Below are positions 24,567 to 35,400 of a stretch of DNA of 64,000 bases, one piece after another. Made by a program: the position numbers and the translations under genes. The DNA is from Muribaculaceae bacterium (lineage in GTDB: Bacteria; Bacteroidota; Bacteroidia; Bacteroidales; Muribaculaceae). The notes below the pieces were generated by a model. The model saw only the letters and a list, made by a program, of their open reading frames with translations, searched no databases and was not told the DNA's origin. Each line of letters starts with the position of its first letter. Positions within the stretch are counted from its first letter, which is position 1. Location: contig VSPG01000003.1 of the NCBI GenBank assembly GCA_009775265.1, positions 67,533-131,532 on the forward strand. Direction: 5' to 3'.

Positions 24567-25766
24567 ATGAACCGACTACAACTCTACATAGCCAAAAGCC
24601 TGCGCGGCTATAAAAGTCTCGTAAGCTTCAACCCCGACGACATCGTAAGCCGCCACGTCGGCGACATGCGCGACGCCCTCGCGGCCATCGACTACGACCC
24701 GCTCGAGAAAAACATCTTCTACCTCGTGCAGTACATAGACTCAGGCACGCTCCTGTCGGTGCTGCGCACCATCCCCTCCGAAAAACTCGACCATCTGGCC
24801 GCCACCATATTCATCCCCGCACAAATGGACATAAGCGCCGACCAGCTCGGCGAGGCCGTCCATGCCATCACACGCAAGATGAGCGCGCCGGGCATGAGCG
24901 GCGGCGACATTGCCGAACTACGCGAACTGTTCACCCGCGAATATCCCGACGCCGGCACAGCACGCGTCCTCACATCCTCCGACAGGCACGGCAGCTATGC
25001 ATGCAGCCTATACGGAGGACAAAGCGGCCGCACCCTTGCCGACTACCTCGGCAAGAATCTCTACCGCGCCGACTGGACACCGCACAAAGGCGTTCTGCTT
25101 CTCGACGCCGAACTCGGGCTCGGCGGCCCCGCTCCCGAGCCGCACACGCACACGGCCGCAGAAACACACAAAGAAGCCGCTGCGCCGACACCTGTCCGCG
25201 AATCCCCGCGGACTACTGCCCCCGCACCATCGGCGACCGAGGCAGGCGGCGCGGCAACAGGCACGAGGCGCACCATCATAGCCGCAGCGGCAGGTTTTGC
25301 CGCCGGATTGCTGCTCGGATTCTGCCTCTTTGCCGGAGGGCAGGACGAAACGGTGGGACGGAGGCAGGCACAGCCCGAAATCCCGGCCGCCATTTCCGCA
25401 CCGGCCGCCACCACCGCCCCCCCCGTCGAAGAAACAGCCCCCGCTGCCACGGACGAACATCCCGACGCACTCGCCGACGCCACGGCATACCTCGACAGCA
25501 ACCGCACATGGACACGCAGCCGTATGGAGCAGAACAGCGCCATAGCCGGTCTGTTCGACGACTTGAACGCCATGCGCATCGACAGAATCATAGACAAATG
25601 GGGTCCGCAGCTGAAAGACTCCAAAAACTTCGGAGCTGTGGTGCGTGCGGCAGAGAGTTCACGACGCAAAAACATAAACCTCCACCGCGAAGGCCGCACC
25701 TCCTACAACAAACCCGGCGACGAATCCATCGGCTACGTCGGCTACACCTATTGGATAGACCCCTGA
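24567..25766 (+). CDS. Single-pass membrane protein of unknown function
   Basis: 399 residues. A folded N-terminal part (about 1-195: MNRLQLYIAKSLRGYKSLVS, DPLEKNIFYLVQYIDSGTLL) is followed by a Pro/Ala/Thr-rich linker. One membrane segment lies at about 233-256 (IAAAAGFAAGLLLGFCLF), then another low-complexity Ala/Pro stretch and a C-terminal helical domain (WTRSRMEQNSAIAGLFDDLN). No family recognised. It is probably cytoplasmic at the N-terminus with the C-terminal part across the membrane. It is co-transcribed with the phosphoethanolamine-transferase-like gene 7 nt downstream, which suggests an envelope role. Confidence 0.65.
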   Translation: MNRLQLYIAKSLRGYKSLVSFNPDDIVSRHVGDMRDALAAIDYDPLEKNIFYLVQYIDSGTLLSVLRTIPSEKLDHLAATIFIPAQMDISADQLGEAVHAITRKMSAPGMSGGDIAELRELFTREYPDAGTARVLTSSDRHGSYACSLYGGQSGRTLADYLGKNLYRADWTPHKGVLLLDAELGLGGPAPEPHTHTAAETHKEAAAPTPVRESPRTTAPAPSATEAGGAATGTRRTIIAAAAGFAAGLLLGFCLFAGGQDETVGRRQAQPEIPAAISAPAATTAPPVEETAPAATDEHPDALADATAYLDSNRTWTRSRMEQNSAIAGLFDDLNAMRIDRIIDKWGPQLKDSKNFGAVVRAAESSRRKNINLHREGRTSYNKPGDESIGYVGYTYWIDP

Positions 25767-25773
25767 ATCCCGC

Positions 25774-27585
25774 ATGGACTTACGCCGGATTAAGGGGTAT
25801 CTGACCGCACTTGCCGCCTCTCTGAAAGACAGATTGCTTGCACCCGTAGGCACATGCCCCGCCTTCTTTTTCGCAGCCACGGCTCTCGGAGCGGTGGCGC
25901 CATTGGCCTTAGCCCTGCTATGCGGACAGCTCCGCCTGCGTTTCACTGCCTTTGCCTTGTGCCAGTCGGCCGTGTTGGCCTATGCGGCATGCGTCCTCAT
26001 GCGCCGCTGCCGTGTCGCGCGCATGGCATTCCTGTGCGTGCTCGCAGCATGGGCAGCCATAGAAGCCGGACACACCGCAATGCTCGGCCGCTGCATCGAC
26101 GCCTCGTCCGTAAGCCTTGCCATGGACACAAATCCCGCCGAAGCCGGCGGTTTTTTCCGTCAATATTTCTCGGCAGGACTAATCGCAAAGATCCTACTCT
26201 TTTTCTCCGCCATGGCGGCCGCACCTTGGTGCGGCCGCATGCTGTGGATGCGCCTGCGCCACCGCCCTTTCCCTTCCGCCCTGTTCGCCGCCGCACTCGC
26301 CGTGGCGCTCCCGGTCGGAGCCATAGGCATAGCCGAATGCGCGAGTGTATGGTTCATCAAAGACTACGACCGCTTCCTTATATGGAGAGCACACGACAAT
26401 GGCAACACGGCGCTCGCCAGAGTGTACCGCATGCTCCACAGCGACAGTTTCACAAAAGGGCTGTATCTTGCCAAAAACATGCAGATGGACAGCGCCACAC
26501 TGCGCATGTGGGAGCACGTGCAGCATGGCATAACCTCTGAGCCCGCAGGCAAGGCCGACACAGATTCGCTCACGATAGCGGTAATCATCGGCGAATCCTT
26601 CATCAAAAGCCACTGTGCGCCATACGGCTACGGCCTGCCTGTAAACCCGCGTCTGCAACAGGAAATAGACAGCGGACGCATGGTTGCCTTCACCGACATG
26701 ATAAGCCCTGCCGACTTCACGATACAATCGCTCCGCAACACGCTCAACCTCAACGACCTCGCCGACGGCACAGCTTGGCACGACTCCCCGTTCTGGCCTC
26801 TGCTCCTGCGCCGTTCGGGTTTCAGCGTCTACCTCTACAGCAACCAGTACGCACCCGGCGGCGGCAGCAACGAACTCAACGGCATGCTGTACTCGCCCGT
26901 GCTCACCGACTGCTGCTACACGGCCACGGCCGAACGCCGGTTCGACTACGACCACCTGTTCACAGAGCATGTCATGCGCAACCTGTGCCCCAGCGAGCAT
27001 GGCGCGCGAAAACTCATCATATGGCATCTGCTCGGCCAGCATTTTCCGGCCGACGAACGCCTCCCGGCCGACTCGCAGTGCCGACGCTTCACCGCAGCCG
27101 ACATCACCGCAGAGCAGCCGTGGCTCACCCCCGGACGCCGTGCCGAAGTGGCCGACTACGACAATGCCACCCTATACAACGACTCCATAGTAGGCTCCAT
27201 CATCGACCTTTACCGGAATACCCCGTCCGTAGCCATCTACTTTTCCGACCATGGCGAGGAAATATGGGATGTGGCGCCTTATGGCTCACGCAACGCGCAG
27301 CACCCCGACGACGCCGAATGGCTCCACCGACACTTCGACATCCCGTTTTTCGTATGGATGAGCCCGGCCTACACAGCCGCCAATCCCGACGCCGCCGCGC
27401 GCATAAAAGCCGCCGCCGGCCGCCCGGGCATGCTCGACAACCTCGGGCAGGCAGTGCTCGGCCTCGCGCATACCGACGGCGGAGGACGCTACAATCCGCG
27501 CCGCGACATCCTTTCCGGTTCGTACTCTCCGGCTCCGCGCGTCACATCCGCAGGCTACGCCTACGACTCCATAGTCTCGGAATGA
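25774..27585 (+). CDS. Phosphoethanolamine-transferase/sulfatase-like membrane enzyme
   Basis: 603 residues. Five or so N-terminal membrane segments (to about residue 195) precede an alkaline-phosphatase-fold domain. It starts with IAVIIGESFIKSHCAPYGYG (metal-binding Glu, about 274). The likely nucleophile is Thr316 in SPADFTIQSLRNTLN. Late metal ligands are in IYFSDHGEEIWD. This layout matches the EptA/CptA/OpgE group, which moves phosphoethanolamine from phosphatidylethanolamine to lipid A, core sugars or glycans on the periplasmic face. The acceptor cannot be told from sequence. A lipid A or surface glycan acceptor is plausible. Confidence 0.85.
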   Translation: MDLRRIKGYLTALAASLKDRLLAPVGTCPAFFFAATALGAVAPLALALLCGQLRLRFTAFALCQSAVLAYAACVLMRRCRVARMAFLCVLAAWAAIEAGHTAMLGRCIDASSVSLAMDTNPAEAGGFFRQYFSAGLIAKILLFFSAMAAAPWCGRMLWMRLRHRPFPSALFAAALAVALPVGAIGIAECASVWFIKDYDRFLIWRAHDNGNTALARVYRMLHSDSFTKGLYLAKNMQMDSATLRMWEHVQHGITSEPAGKADTDSLTIAVIIGESFIKSHCAPYGYGLPVNPRLQQEIDSGRMVAFTDMISPADFTIQSLRNTLNLNDLADGTAWHDSPFWPLLLRRSGFSVYLYSNQYAPGGGSNELNGMLYSPVLTDCCYTATAERRFDYDHLFTEHVMRNLCPSEHGARKLIIWHLLGQHFPADERLPADSQCRRFTAADITAEQPWLTPGRRAEVADYDNATLYNDSIVGSIIDLYRNTPSVAIYFSDHGEEIWDVAPYGSRNAQHPDDAEWLHRHFDIPFFVWMSPAYTAANPDAAARIKAAAGRPGMLDNLGQAVLGLAHTDGGGRYNPRRDILSGSYSPAPRVTSAGYAYDSIVSE

Positions 27586-27604
27586 CATGATTCCCGATTT
27601 TTTT
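27577..27604 (+). terminator. Weak terminator overlapping the stop codon
   Basis: A 7-bp stem with one bulge (27577-27583 with 27590-27597) followed by a run of Ts. It partly overlaps the end of the transferase gene. Confidence 0.5.
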
Positions 27605-27606
27605 CG

Positions 27607-27614
27607 TAACTTTG
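27607..27614 (+). promoter_or_regulatory. -7 box (TAACTTTG) abutting the His-rich protein start
   Basis: TAnnTTTG match only 8 nt before ATG 27623, predicting a nearly leaderless mRNA. Confidence 0.6.
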
Positions 27615-27622
27615 CAGCCTGA

Positions 27623-27964
27623 ATGAAGGAACGCACACGTAGAATAGCGGCAGCCCTGCTGCTTGTGGCATTCGCGGCATTTGTCGGCGGAAACACTCTC
27701 TGCGTGCACACACACTCGGGACCCTACGGAGCCGTCACCCACTCCCACCCCTACCTTCCCTCATCACACCACTCCCACACCTCAGCCCAGTTCGAGACCA
27801 TAGGGCTTATCAACAGCCTAAGTTTCGACAGCGGCAGCACGCCCGAGACATACATCCCGGCCGACGTGCTGTCCACAGCCATTGTCTGCGGCCGCGAGGC
27901 CACAGGCACTCCCGGCGTATCCGTCGCGCTGCCCGACCGCCGCGGCCCTCCCTCAATTGCGTAA
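27623..27964 (+). CDS. Small secreted histidine-rich protein, partner of the TonB receptor
   Basis: 113 residues. A signal peptide or signal anchor covers about 7-25 (IAAALLLVAFAAFVGGNTLC). It is followed by a stretch dense in histidine (VHTHSGPYGAVTHSHPYLPS, then HHSHTS) between residues 28 and 54. Such clusters bind transition metals such as zinc or copper. The C-terminal half has no recognisable fold. The gene lies 80 nt upstream of a TonB-dependent receptor in the same direction. I infer a periplasmic or surface metal-binding accessory protein. Confidence 0.65.
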   Translation: MKERTRRIAAALLLVAFAAFVGGNTLCVHTHSGPYGAVTHSHPYLPSSHHSHTSAQFETIGLINSLSFDSGSTPETYIPADVLSTAIVCGREATGTPGVSVALPDRRGPPSIA

Positions 27965-28044
27965 AAAAACAACGCCCCCTTCTCCGTCCGCACCACTGTG
28001 CGGGCGCATGTGCACATACACATCCTATTTTTACGCAACATCCC

Positions 28045-30342
28045 ATGATTATAACCAAAATACTGCCGGCAGCCATCATCGCCGCAGCAGCCACACACGC
28101 TTCAGCCTCCACGGCTGCAGGCCTCCACGGCGTCGTACGCGATGCCGACACACGCGAACCCATCCCCTACTGCGCCGTAAAACTCGCAGGCTCCGGCACC
28201 CCTGAGGCGGCACTCACCGACTCTGCCGGCCGCTTCACTTTCGACCGCCTCGCCCCGGGCGACTACACCATAAGCGCATCATATGTAGGATATCAGGACC
28301 GCTCGCGCCACCTATGCCTCCACAGCGGCACCGACACCACGTCCATCGAACTGCGCCCCGACGCGATGATGCTCGACCAGGTCGTAGTCACAGGCACAAA
28401 AAGCGAACTCAAGCGCCGCCACAGCTCCTCGCTCGTCAATGTGGTTTCGTCCAAGACTTTCGACCTCGTGAGCGCATGCTCTCTTGCCGACGGACTCAAT
28501 TTCCAGCCCGGCGTGCGCGTCGAGAACGACTGCCAGAACTGCGGTTTCACCCAAGTTCGCATCAACGGCCTCGACGGACACTACTCGCAGATACTCATGA
28601 ACTCGCGCCCGATGTTTTCCGCCCTTGCGGGTGTCTACGGCCTCGAACAGATTCCGGCAAACATGATCGACCGCGTGGAAGTGATGCGCGGAGGCGGCTC
28701 GGCCCTGTTCGGCTCGTCGGCCATAGGAGGCACCATAAACATAATCACCAAGGACGCCGCCGAGAACAGCGCCTCCGTGGCACACACTCTCACATCCATC
28801 GGCATAAGCGGAGCCCTCGACAACAACACCACCCTCAACGCATCCGTAGTGGGCGGCGAAGGAAAACTCGGCATGTTCGTCTACGGGCAGAACAGGCAGC
28901 GCGACGGCTACGACCACGACGGCGACGGATTCACTGAAATAGCAGCTCTGAACACACAGACACTCGGACTCCGCGCATTCGCGCTGCCGACAGAGCTGTC
29001 GCGAATCACTCTCGAGTACCACGGCACCCACGAATACCGCCGCGGAGGCGACAACCTCGACCTGCCGGCACACGAAGCATGGGTGGCCGAACAGACCGAC
29101 CACCGCATAAACGCCGTCGACCTCGGCTACAACCTCCGCAGTTCCTCCGGCAACGACCGCCTCAACGCCTACGCAGCCATGCAGCACACACGCCGCAACA
29201 GCTACTACGGAAGCGAGAAAGACCCCGACGCCTACGGACGCACCGAGGACCTCGTGGTTCTCGCAGGAGCGCAATGGACCCATGCCTTCAGCCGCCTGTG
29301 GTTCATGCCCGCCGAACTCGTGGCCGGAGCCGAATTCAACTACAACTTCCTGCACGACACCACCGTGGGCTACGACCACGACGCGCGCCAGCACGTGCGC
29401 ATCTACAGCGCCTACGCGCAGAACGAATGGCGCGACGACCGCTGGGGATTTCTCGTCGGCGCACGCATCGACAAACACTCCATGGTGAGCACCCCGATAG
29501 TGTCGCCGCGCGCCAACATCCGCTTCAACCCCTCGTCGAAACTCAACTTCCGGCTGTCCTATTCCACCGGATTCCGCTCCCCGCAGGCCTACGACGAAGA
29601 CTTCCACGTGGCAGTCGTGGGCGGCGAACGCGTAGTCACCGTGCTCGCACCCGGACTACGCCACGAAAGCAGCCAAAGCGTCAGCGGCTCGGTGGACTGG
29701 TACAGCCAGATAGGCGACGTACAGACCAACCTGCTTTTCGAGGCATTCTACACCGACCTCAGCCACGTCTTCGCCCTGCGGCAGCTTGACGAGCCCGATG
29801 CCGCCGGCAATGCCGTGCTCGAACGCTACAACGGCAGCGGCGCACGCGTGGCAGGCATCAACGTCGAAGGCAAAGCGGCCTACGGCTCCCGCGCCTCCCT
29901 GCAGATGGGCGTCACATGGCAGCGCAGCCGCTACAAAGAACCCGAACGATGGAGCGACAATGCCGACGTGGCCCCGGTGCGGCGCATGTTCCGCACACCC
30001 GACCTATACGGCTACCTCACAGCCTCGTGGCTTCCCATGCGACGGCTCACAGCCGCCATCTCCGCCACCTACACCGGAAGCATGCTCGTCCAGCACCTCG
30101 AAGGAAGCGGCACACCGGTCGACGTGGCCGTCGACACACCCTCCTTCTTTGACGCCAACCTCAAACTCACCTACGAGATTCCGCTGCGCGGCTCAGCATG
30201 CCTCGACCTGAGCGCAGGCATAATGAACATCTTCAACGCCTATCAGAACGACTTCGACCGAGGCTACCTACGCGACTCCGGCTACATCTACGGCCCCATG
30301 ATGCCCCGCAGCATCACCGCAGGCATAAGTTTCCGCATCTGA
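28045..30342 (+). CDS. TonB-dependent receptor (CirA/BtuB-like) with peptidase-regulatory-like N-terminal domain
   Basis: 765 residues. A signal peptide (about 1-22) is followed by a carboxypeptidase-regulatory-like domain (GVVRDADTREPIPYCAVKLA) and a plug domain from about 105 (LDQVVVTGTKSELKRR, then VEVMRGGGSALFGSSAIGGT). A 22-strand barrel ends in MPRSITAGISFRI. The plug carries a CQNCGFTQVRINGLDGHYSQ segment with two cysteines. Receptors with this plug and no SusD partner usually import small chelates such as metal complexes, heme or cobalamin. With the His-rich neighbour, metal uptake is the best guess. A strong terminator follows. Confidence 0.85.
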   Translation: MIITKILPAAIIAAAATHASASTAAGLHGVVRDADTREPIPYCAVKLAGSGTPEAALTDSAGRFTFDRLAPGDYTISASYVGYQDRSRHLCLHSGTDTTSIELRPDAMMLDQVVVTGTKSELKRRHSSSLVNVVSSKTFDLVSACSLADGLNFQPGVRVENDCQNCGFTQVRINGLDGHYSQILMNSRPMFSALAGVYGLEQIPANMIDRVEVMRGGGSALFGSSAIGGTINIITKDAAENSASVAHTLTSIGISGALDNNTTLNASVVGGEGKLGMFVYGQNRQRDGYDHDGDGFTEIAALNTQTLGLRAFALPTELSRITLEYHGTHEYRRGGDNLDLPAHEAWVAEQTDHRINAVDLGYNLRSSSGNDRLNAYAAMQHTRRNSYYGSEKDPDAYGRTEDLVVLAGAQWTHAFSRLWFMPAELVAGAEFNYNFLHDTTVGYDHDARQHVRIYSAYAQNEWRDDRWGFLVGARIDKHSMVSTPIVSPRANIRFNPSSKLNFRLSYSTGFRSPQAYDEDFHVAVVGGERVVTVLAPGLRHESSQSVSGSVDWYSQIGDVQTNLLFEAFYTDLSHVFALRQLDEPDAAGNAVLERYNGSGARVAGINVEGKAAYGSRASLQMGVTWQRSRYKEPERWSDNADVAPVRRMFRTPDLYGYLTASWLPMRRLTAAISATYTGSMLVQHLEGSGTPVDVAVDTPSFFDANLKLTYEIPLRGSACLDLSAGIMNIFNAYQNDFDRGYLRDSGYIYGPMMPRSITAGISFRI

Positions 30343-30345
30343 GTC

Positions 30346-30394
30346 TTTGTCCTGTAATTTGCAGTGCATCTCCCATTGCAAATTACAGGACAAA
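30346..30394 (+). terminator. Terminator of the TonB receptor gene
   Basis: An 18-bp perfect stem (30346-30363 with 30377-30394) and a 13-nt loop, followed by a T-rich tail. Confidence 0.85.
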
Positions 30395-30418
30395 ATCTTT
30401 TATTTCCGAAATATTCCG

Positions 30419-30426
30419 TAACTTTG
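30419..30426 (+). promoter_or_regulatory. -7 box (TAACTTTG) of the aminotransferase-lysozyme operon
   Basis: TAnnTTTG match, 26 nt before ATG 30453. It rules out the longer in-frame starts upstream, which would overlap the receptor terminator. Confidence 0.65.
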
Positions 30427-30452
30427 CCAAAAAGCATCAAACACACAAAGCT

Positions 30453-31661
30453 ATGGATTGCATCTCTAAACGCGTGGCAGCGCTCGCCGTGTCGCAGACA
30501 CTGGCCATGTCGCAGCGCAGCCAGGAACTGCGCGCTGCAGGCGTCGACGTCATAAACCTTTCTGTCGGCGAGCCCGATTTCGACACTCCGGCCCACATCA
30601 AGGAAGCCGCCAAGAAAGCCATCGACGACAACTTCACCCGCTACACTCCCGTCCCGGGCTACATGACCCTGCGGCAGGCAATAGCCGACAAACTTTCGCG
30701 CGAGAACGGCCTGCACTTCGACCCGGCACAGATAGTGGTGGGCAACGGAGCCAAGCAGGAGCTGTGCAACGTAATCCTCGCCACCGTCAACCCCGGCGAC
30801 GAAGTAATCATCCCCACCCCCGCATGGGTAAGCTACGTCGAGATGGTAAAACTCGCCGAAGGACACGTCGTGGAACTGCCCACCGGCATCGACACCGACT
30901 TCAAACTCAGCCCCGAACGGCTCGAAGCCGCCATCACCCCACGCACGCGCATGATAATGTTCTGCTCGCCGTCCAACCCCACCGGCAGCGTCTACACCCG
31001 TGCCGAGCTCGAAGCACTCGCCGAAGTGCTCGCGCGCCATCCTCACGTGCTCGTGCTCGCCGACGAAATATACGAACACATCAACTATACCGGCACGTTC
31101 ACATCCATGGCCTCCCTGCCCGGCCTTGAAGGACGGGTAATCGTCATAAACGGCGTGTCAAAAGCCTACGCCATGACAGGCTGGCGCATAGGCTACTGCG
31201 CAGCCCCGCTGCCCATAGCCAAGGCCGTGTCGAAACTTCAGGGACAGTACACCAGCGGCGTCTCCTCCATCGCACAGAAAGCCGCCGAGGCCGCCTACAC
31301 CGGCCCCCAGCAGTGCGTCGCAGACATGCGCGAGGCTTTCCGCCGCCGCCGCGACCTCGTAGTGGAACTCGCACGCCGCATCCCCGGCCTGAAGGTCAAC
31401 GAGCCCCAGGGCGCATTCTATCTGTTCCCGGAAGTGAGCTCCTATCTCGGCACGCGCACCCCCGACGGACGCGCCATCGACACCGACACCGACCTCGCCA
31501 TGTACTTGCTCGACGACGCGCACGTGGCCACCGTGGCCGGCTCGGCATTCGGAACCCCGGGCTACATACGTTTCAGCTACGCCACCTCCGACGACAACCT
31601 GCGCGAAGCCATGCGCCGCATAGCCGAGGCTCTCGGCCGCCTCGAGGGCCGCAAAGGGTGA
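30453..31661 (+). CDS. Class I aspartate aminotransferase (PLP-dependent)
   Basis: 402 residues. Fold-type I motifs are in order: NLSVGEPDFDTPAHIKEA, the cofactor-stacking region GNGAKQELCNVILATVNPGD, CSPSNPTGSVY, LADEIYEHINY, and the Schiff-base lysine in NGVSKAYAMTGWRIGY (K237). The AspB/AspC subgroup of Bacteroidota fits by length and motif. It transfers an amino group between aspartate and 2-oxoglutarate, and may act on other amino acids too. It is cytoplasmic. The stop overlaps the GTG start of the next gene as GTGA. Confidence 0.92.
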   Translation: MDCISKRVAALAVSQTLAMSQRSQELRAAGVDVINLSVGEPDFDTPAHIKEAAKKAIDDNFTRYTPVPGYMTLRQAIADKLSRENGLHFDPAQIVVGNGAKQELCNVILATVNPGDEVIIPTPAWVSYVEMVKLAEGHVVELPTGIDTDFKLSPERLEAAITPRTRMIMFCSPSNPTGSVYTRAELEALAEVLARHPHVLVLADEIYEHINYTGTFTSMASLPGLEGRVIVINGVSKAYAMTGWRIGYCAAPLPIAKAVSKLQGQYTSGVSSIAQKAAEAAYTGPQQCVADMREAFRRRRDLVVELARRIPGLKVNEPQGAFYLFPEVSSYLGTRTPDGRAIDTDTDLAMYLLDDAHVATVAGSAFGTPGYIRFSYATSDDNLREAMRRIAEALGRLEGRKG

Positions 31662-32410
31662 ACCGCCAGGCGCGTGCCGCACGCCGTGCGCGCATCATAG
31701 CGATAGCCATAATCGCCGTCACCGGCATTGCCGTGCTCGCCACAGGGGCGGCACGCATGCTGAAACCGAGGCCCGACCATGTCGACCCCGACCGCGAGCG
31801 CTATCCCATAACAGGCATCGACATCAGCGCCCACAACGGCTTCATCGACTTCGGCCGTGTGGCCGCCGACAGCATCAGTTTCGTCTACATCAAAGCATCG
31901 GAAGGCACGACTTTCCGCGACGCCAACTTTGAAGACAATTTCGACCGCGCACGTCGCGCCGGCCTGAAGGTAGGCGCCTACCATTTCTTCCGCTTCGACA
32001 GCGAAGGATGGCGTCAGGGAGCCAACCTGCTGCGGGCGCTCGGGCACCGCACGCCCGACATGCCCCTGGCCATAGACGTCGAGGAGTGGCGCAACCATTC
32101 CGGCGGCGTCACCGGCGAGATCATCCTGCAGCTGCATGCCATGGTGGACTATCTGCGCGCGGCAGGCCACCATGTCATAATCTACACCAACAAGGGCGGC
32201 CACCGACGCTTCATCCGCGGACATTTCGACGACACCGGCCTGTGGGTGTGTTCCTTCACCGACCCTCCCATCAGCCGCGCCGACTGGCTGCTGTGGCAAC
32301 ATTCCCACAGCGGCCGCGTCGACGGCGTCGCAGGCCCTGTCGACCTCAACACCTTCTGCGGCGACAGCGCCGCGTGGCGCACGGCCCTGAGCCGGTGGGC
32401 AGGACAATAA
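31658..32410 (+). CDS. GH25-family lysozyme, membrane-anchored
   Basis: 250 residues from GTG 31658, overlapping the aminotransferase stop by 4 nt. A basic N-terminus and one membrane segment (about 11-31, IIAIAIIAVTGIAVLATGA) anchor the protein. The GH25 domain starts at YPITGIDISAHNGFIDF (D55). It continues with FVYIKASEGTTFRD and GAYHFFRFDSEGWRQG, and has the catalytic pair in AIDVEEW (D140, E142). These enzymes cut the glycan strands of peptidoglycan. It is probably periplasmic and involved in wall remodelling. Confidence 0.88.
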   Translation: MNRQARAARRARIIAIAIIAVTGIAVLATGAARMLKPRPDHVDPDRERYPITGIDISAHNGFIDFGRVAADSISFVYIKASEGTTFRDANFEDNFDRARRAGLKVGAYHFFRFDSEGWRQGANLLRALGHRTPDMPLAIDVEEWRNHSGGVTGEIILQLHAMVDYLRAAGHHVIIYTNKGGHRRFIRGHFDDTGLWVCSFTDPPISRADWLLWQHSHSGRVDGVAGPVDLNTFCGDSAAWRTALSRWAGQ

Positions 32411-32452
32411 ACCGCGGCATTCCGCGTTATATTGTAGCATAAACCTCTCTTG

Positions 32453-35400
32453 ATGACACGATTCTACGCTTTCATTATCACAATACTCTGCTTCTCCGCA
32501 GCCGCCTCGGCACTCCCCGCCGGACATTTTGCCCGGCATTCGCGCCTTGCCGAAGGCCGATGGGTGAAAGTAGCCGTCCCTGCCTGCGGCCTCTACCGCA
32601 TCACAGCCTCACAACTGCGCTCGTGGGGGCTCGGCTCGCCCGACGCAGTGCGCGTCTACGGCTACGGCGGCCGGCGTATCGACGACCGTCTCGACGCCGC
32701 CTCCTGCATCGACGATCTCCCGCCGGTGCAGAGCATATCCACCCCCGCCGGAATCATATTCTACGGCGTCGGCCCCGACGAGCTGCTATCGTCCGAGAGA
32801 GGACACCTGTCGTCGGACTCCAGCCCCTACACCACCGCAGGATATTATTTCCTGACTTCCGGCGACACCACCCCTCCGCGGGACATTCCTGAAGCAGGCA
32901 CGGCGGAGGCATCAGCGCCCGCAACCACATTCACACAGCTTATCCACCACGAGACAGACCGCGTCTCCCCCGGAGAAGCCGGCCCGATGCTCGTGGGCGA
33001 GGAATTCCGCCTCACCCCGCGCCGCACATTCGACTTCGCCACCCCCGACCGCGTGGAAGGCAGCGACGCATGGCTGCAATGCGGTTTTGTCGCAGTCACC
33101 CCCTCCGCACCGTCCTACATAGAATTCACTGTCAACGGCACCGAACTGCCGCGCAACGACAGCGACCGCATCCCCACGATGTCGTCGTCGAGCTACCAGC
33201 ACGCCATGATGACGACAACCACGCACAGCTTCACCCCGTCCGGCGACCCCGCACGCCTCAAAGTGGAGCTCCGCCACACATCGCCGTCGTCGCCCGTCTA
33301 CAACGCGTGGCTCGATTATCTCAGCATCAACTACGAGCGCCGGCTTGCCATGCCTGCCGACGGAAGCCCGCTCGCATTCAGCACATCGGAGCGCGCCCTG
33401 CGCCTTGAAGGCGCCGCAGAAGGCGTCAGCATATGGGACGTGACCGACCCCGCCGATATCCGTCTCATGCGCACAGGCTGCGACGGCTCAGCAGCCGTGT
33501 GGACATCCGATTACGCAGGCCTGCGCCGGTACGTCGCATTCCGCAACGAGGCCGTAATGCCGGCTCCCGAACTTGCGGGCAACGTGCCCAACAGCGACCT
33601 GCACTCACATTCAGGCTACGACATGGTGATATTCACCCCCGCCGAGTTCCGCGCAGCATCCGAACGCATCGCCGGGCTCCACCGGGCCGAGCCTGACACA
33701 ATGCGCGTGGCGGTGGTCGACATCGAGCAGCTATACAACGAGTTTGCCTCCGGCGCCCCCGACGTATCGGCCATGCGCAAATACCTCAAGATGCTCCACG
33801 ACCGCGGTCCCGAAAGCGGCCACGGCATACGCTACGCCCTCCTCATGGGACGCCCCACCTACGACAACCGCCGACTTACCGCCAATATGCAGCGGGCATC
33901 GTGGCCCACGCTCCCTTGCTGGGTCAACCGCGACAGAAGCTCGTCGCTCCACGATTCCTACGGCTTCGGTACCGACGATTTCATCGCCATGCTCGCCGAC
34001 GGCAGCGGAACCCGCATGGGCACCGACGACATTGACGTAGCCGTCGGACGAATCTGCGCGTCATCCGCCTCGGAAGCATCGTCGATAGTCGACAAGATGG
34101 AGCAGTACCTGCACAAGACATCGCTCACGCCATGGAAAAACGTCGTAGTGCTACTGGCCGACGACGGCGACGGCGGCATACACGCCCAGCAGGCCGACTC
34201 GCTGGCCACATACCTTGAAGCGGCTCCGGGGCAGCAGCACATCGTCACAAAAATATACACCGACACCTACAGGCTCGTGGGAGGAAACTACCCCCAGGCG
34301 CGCAGCGACATGTACCGCCGCCTCGACGAAGGCGCCGTGTGGTGGGCCTACATAGGCCATGCCAGCAACCATGGCTGGACAGGCGAAGGCATGCTGACAT
34401 TCACCGACATCAACGGCCTGTACCTGCGCAACGTGCCGTTCATATATGCCGCCACATGCAACTTCCTGCGGTGGGACAGCTCCACCATAAGCGGCGGCGA
34501 AATCATGCACTCCGAGCGCAATGGCGGCTGCATCGGAATCATCAGCGCCACACGCCCCGTCTACATAACCGACAACGGCTATTTCTCCAACGCCATGGGC
34601 CGCGCCATAGCACGCCGCGACGAACACGGACGCTTCATGCGCGCCGGCGACATCTACCGCCACGCCAAAAACGACATCCGGAACGAGAGCGGACAGAAAG
34701 ACAACAACCTCAACCGCCTCCGCTTCGTGTTCTGCGGCGACCCGGCCATGCGCCTCGCCACCCCCTCCAACACCGTGCGCATCGACAGCATAGACGGCGT
34801 TCCGTTCGACCCGGATTCCCAGCCCACGCTCGAAGCTCTGCGACGGGCCACACTCAGCGGCCACGTGGAAAGCCCCGACGGACGCCGGCTCGACAGCTTC
34901 GAAGGCACCGCCACCATCGAGCTATACGACGCCGAACGCACCATCGTCACCAACGGCAACAACGGAGGCAACCAGCAGCCCTACGACACCCACGGCAGCA
35001 AGCTGCTCTCCGTGTCGGCACCCGTCAGCGGCGGCAGGTTCGACGCTCGCCTCGCGTTGCCGGCCGACATCAGCGACAATTTCCGTCCGGCCATGCTCAA
35101 CATCTACGCCGCCACCACCGACGGCGCACAGGAAGCCATAGGCGTAAGCAAGGACATCTACGTGTTCGGTCTCGACGAGACCGCCGCGCCCGACACAGAA
35201 GCGCCCTCCATAGACGCATTGGCCATAAACCACAACGGATTCCGCACGGGCGACATCGTAAGCACCCGCTCGCCCATGGTGCTCGCTTCGGTAAGCGACA
35301 ACATAGGCATCAACATATCGTCGGCAGGCATAGGCCACCAGCTCGTGCTCACCCTCGACAGCGCCACCACCTACAGCGACGCCGCACTCTACTACCGTCC

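Noticed and set aside
30198..30452. Longer start of the aminotransferase
   Set aside because: It would overlap the TonB receptor gene and its terminator; the promoter box at 30419 and the family N-terminus support 30453.
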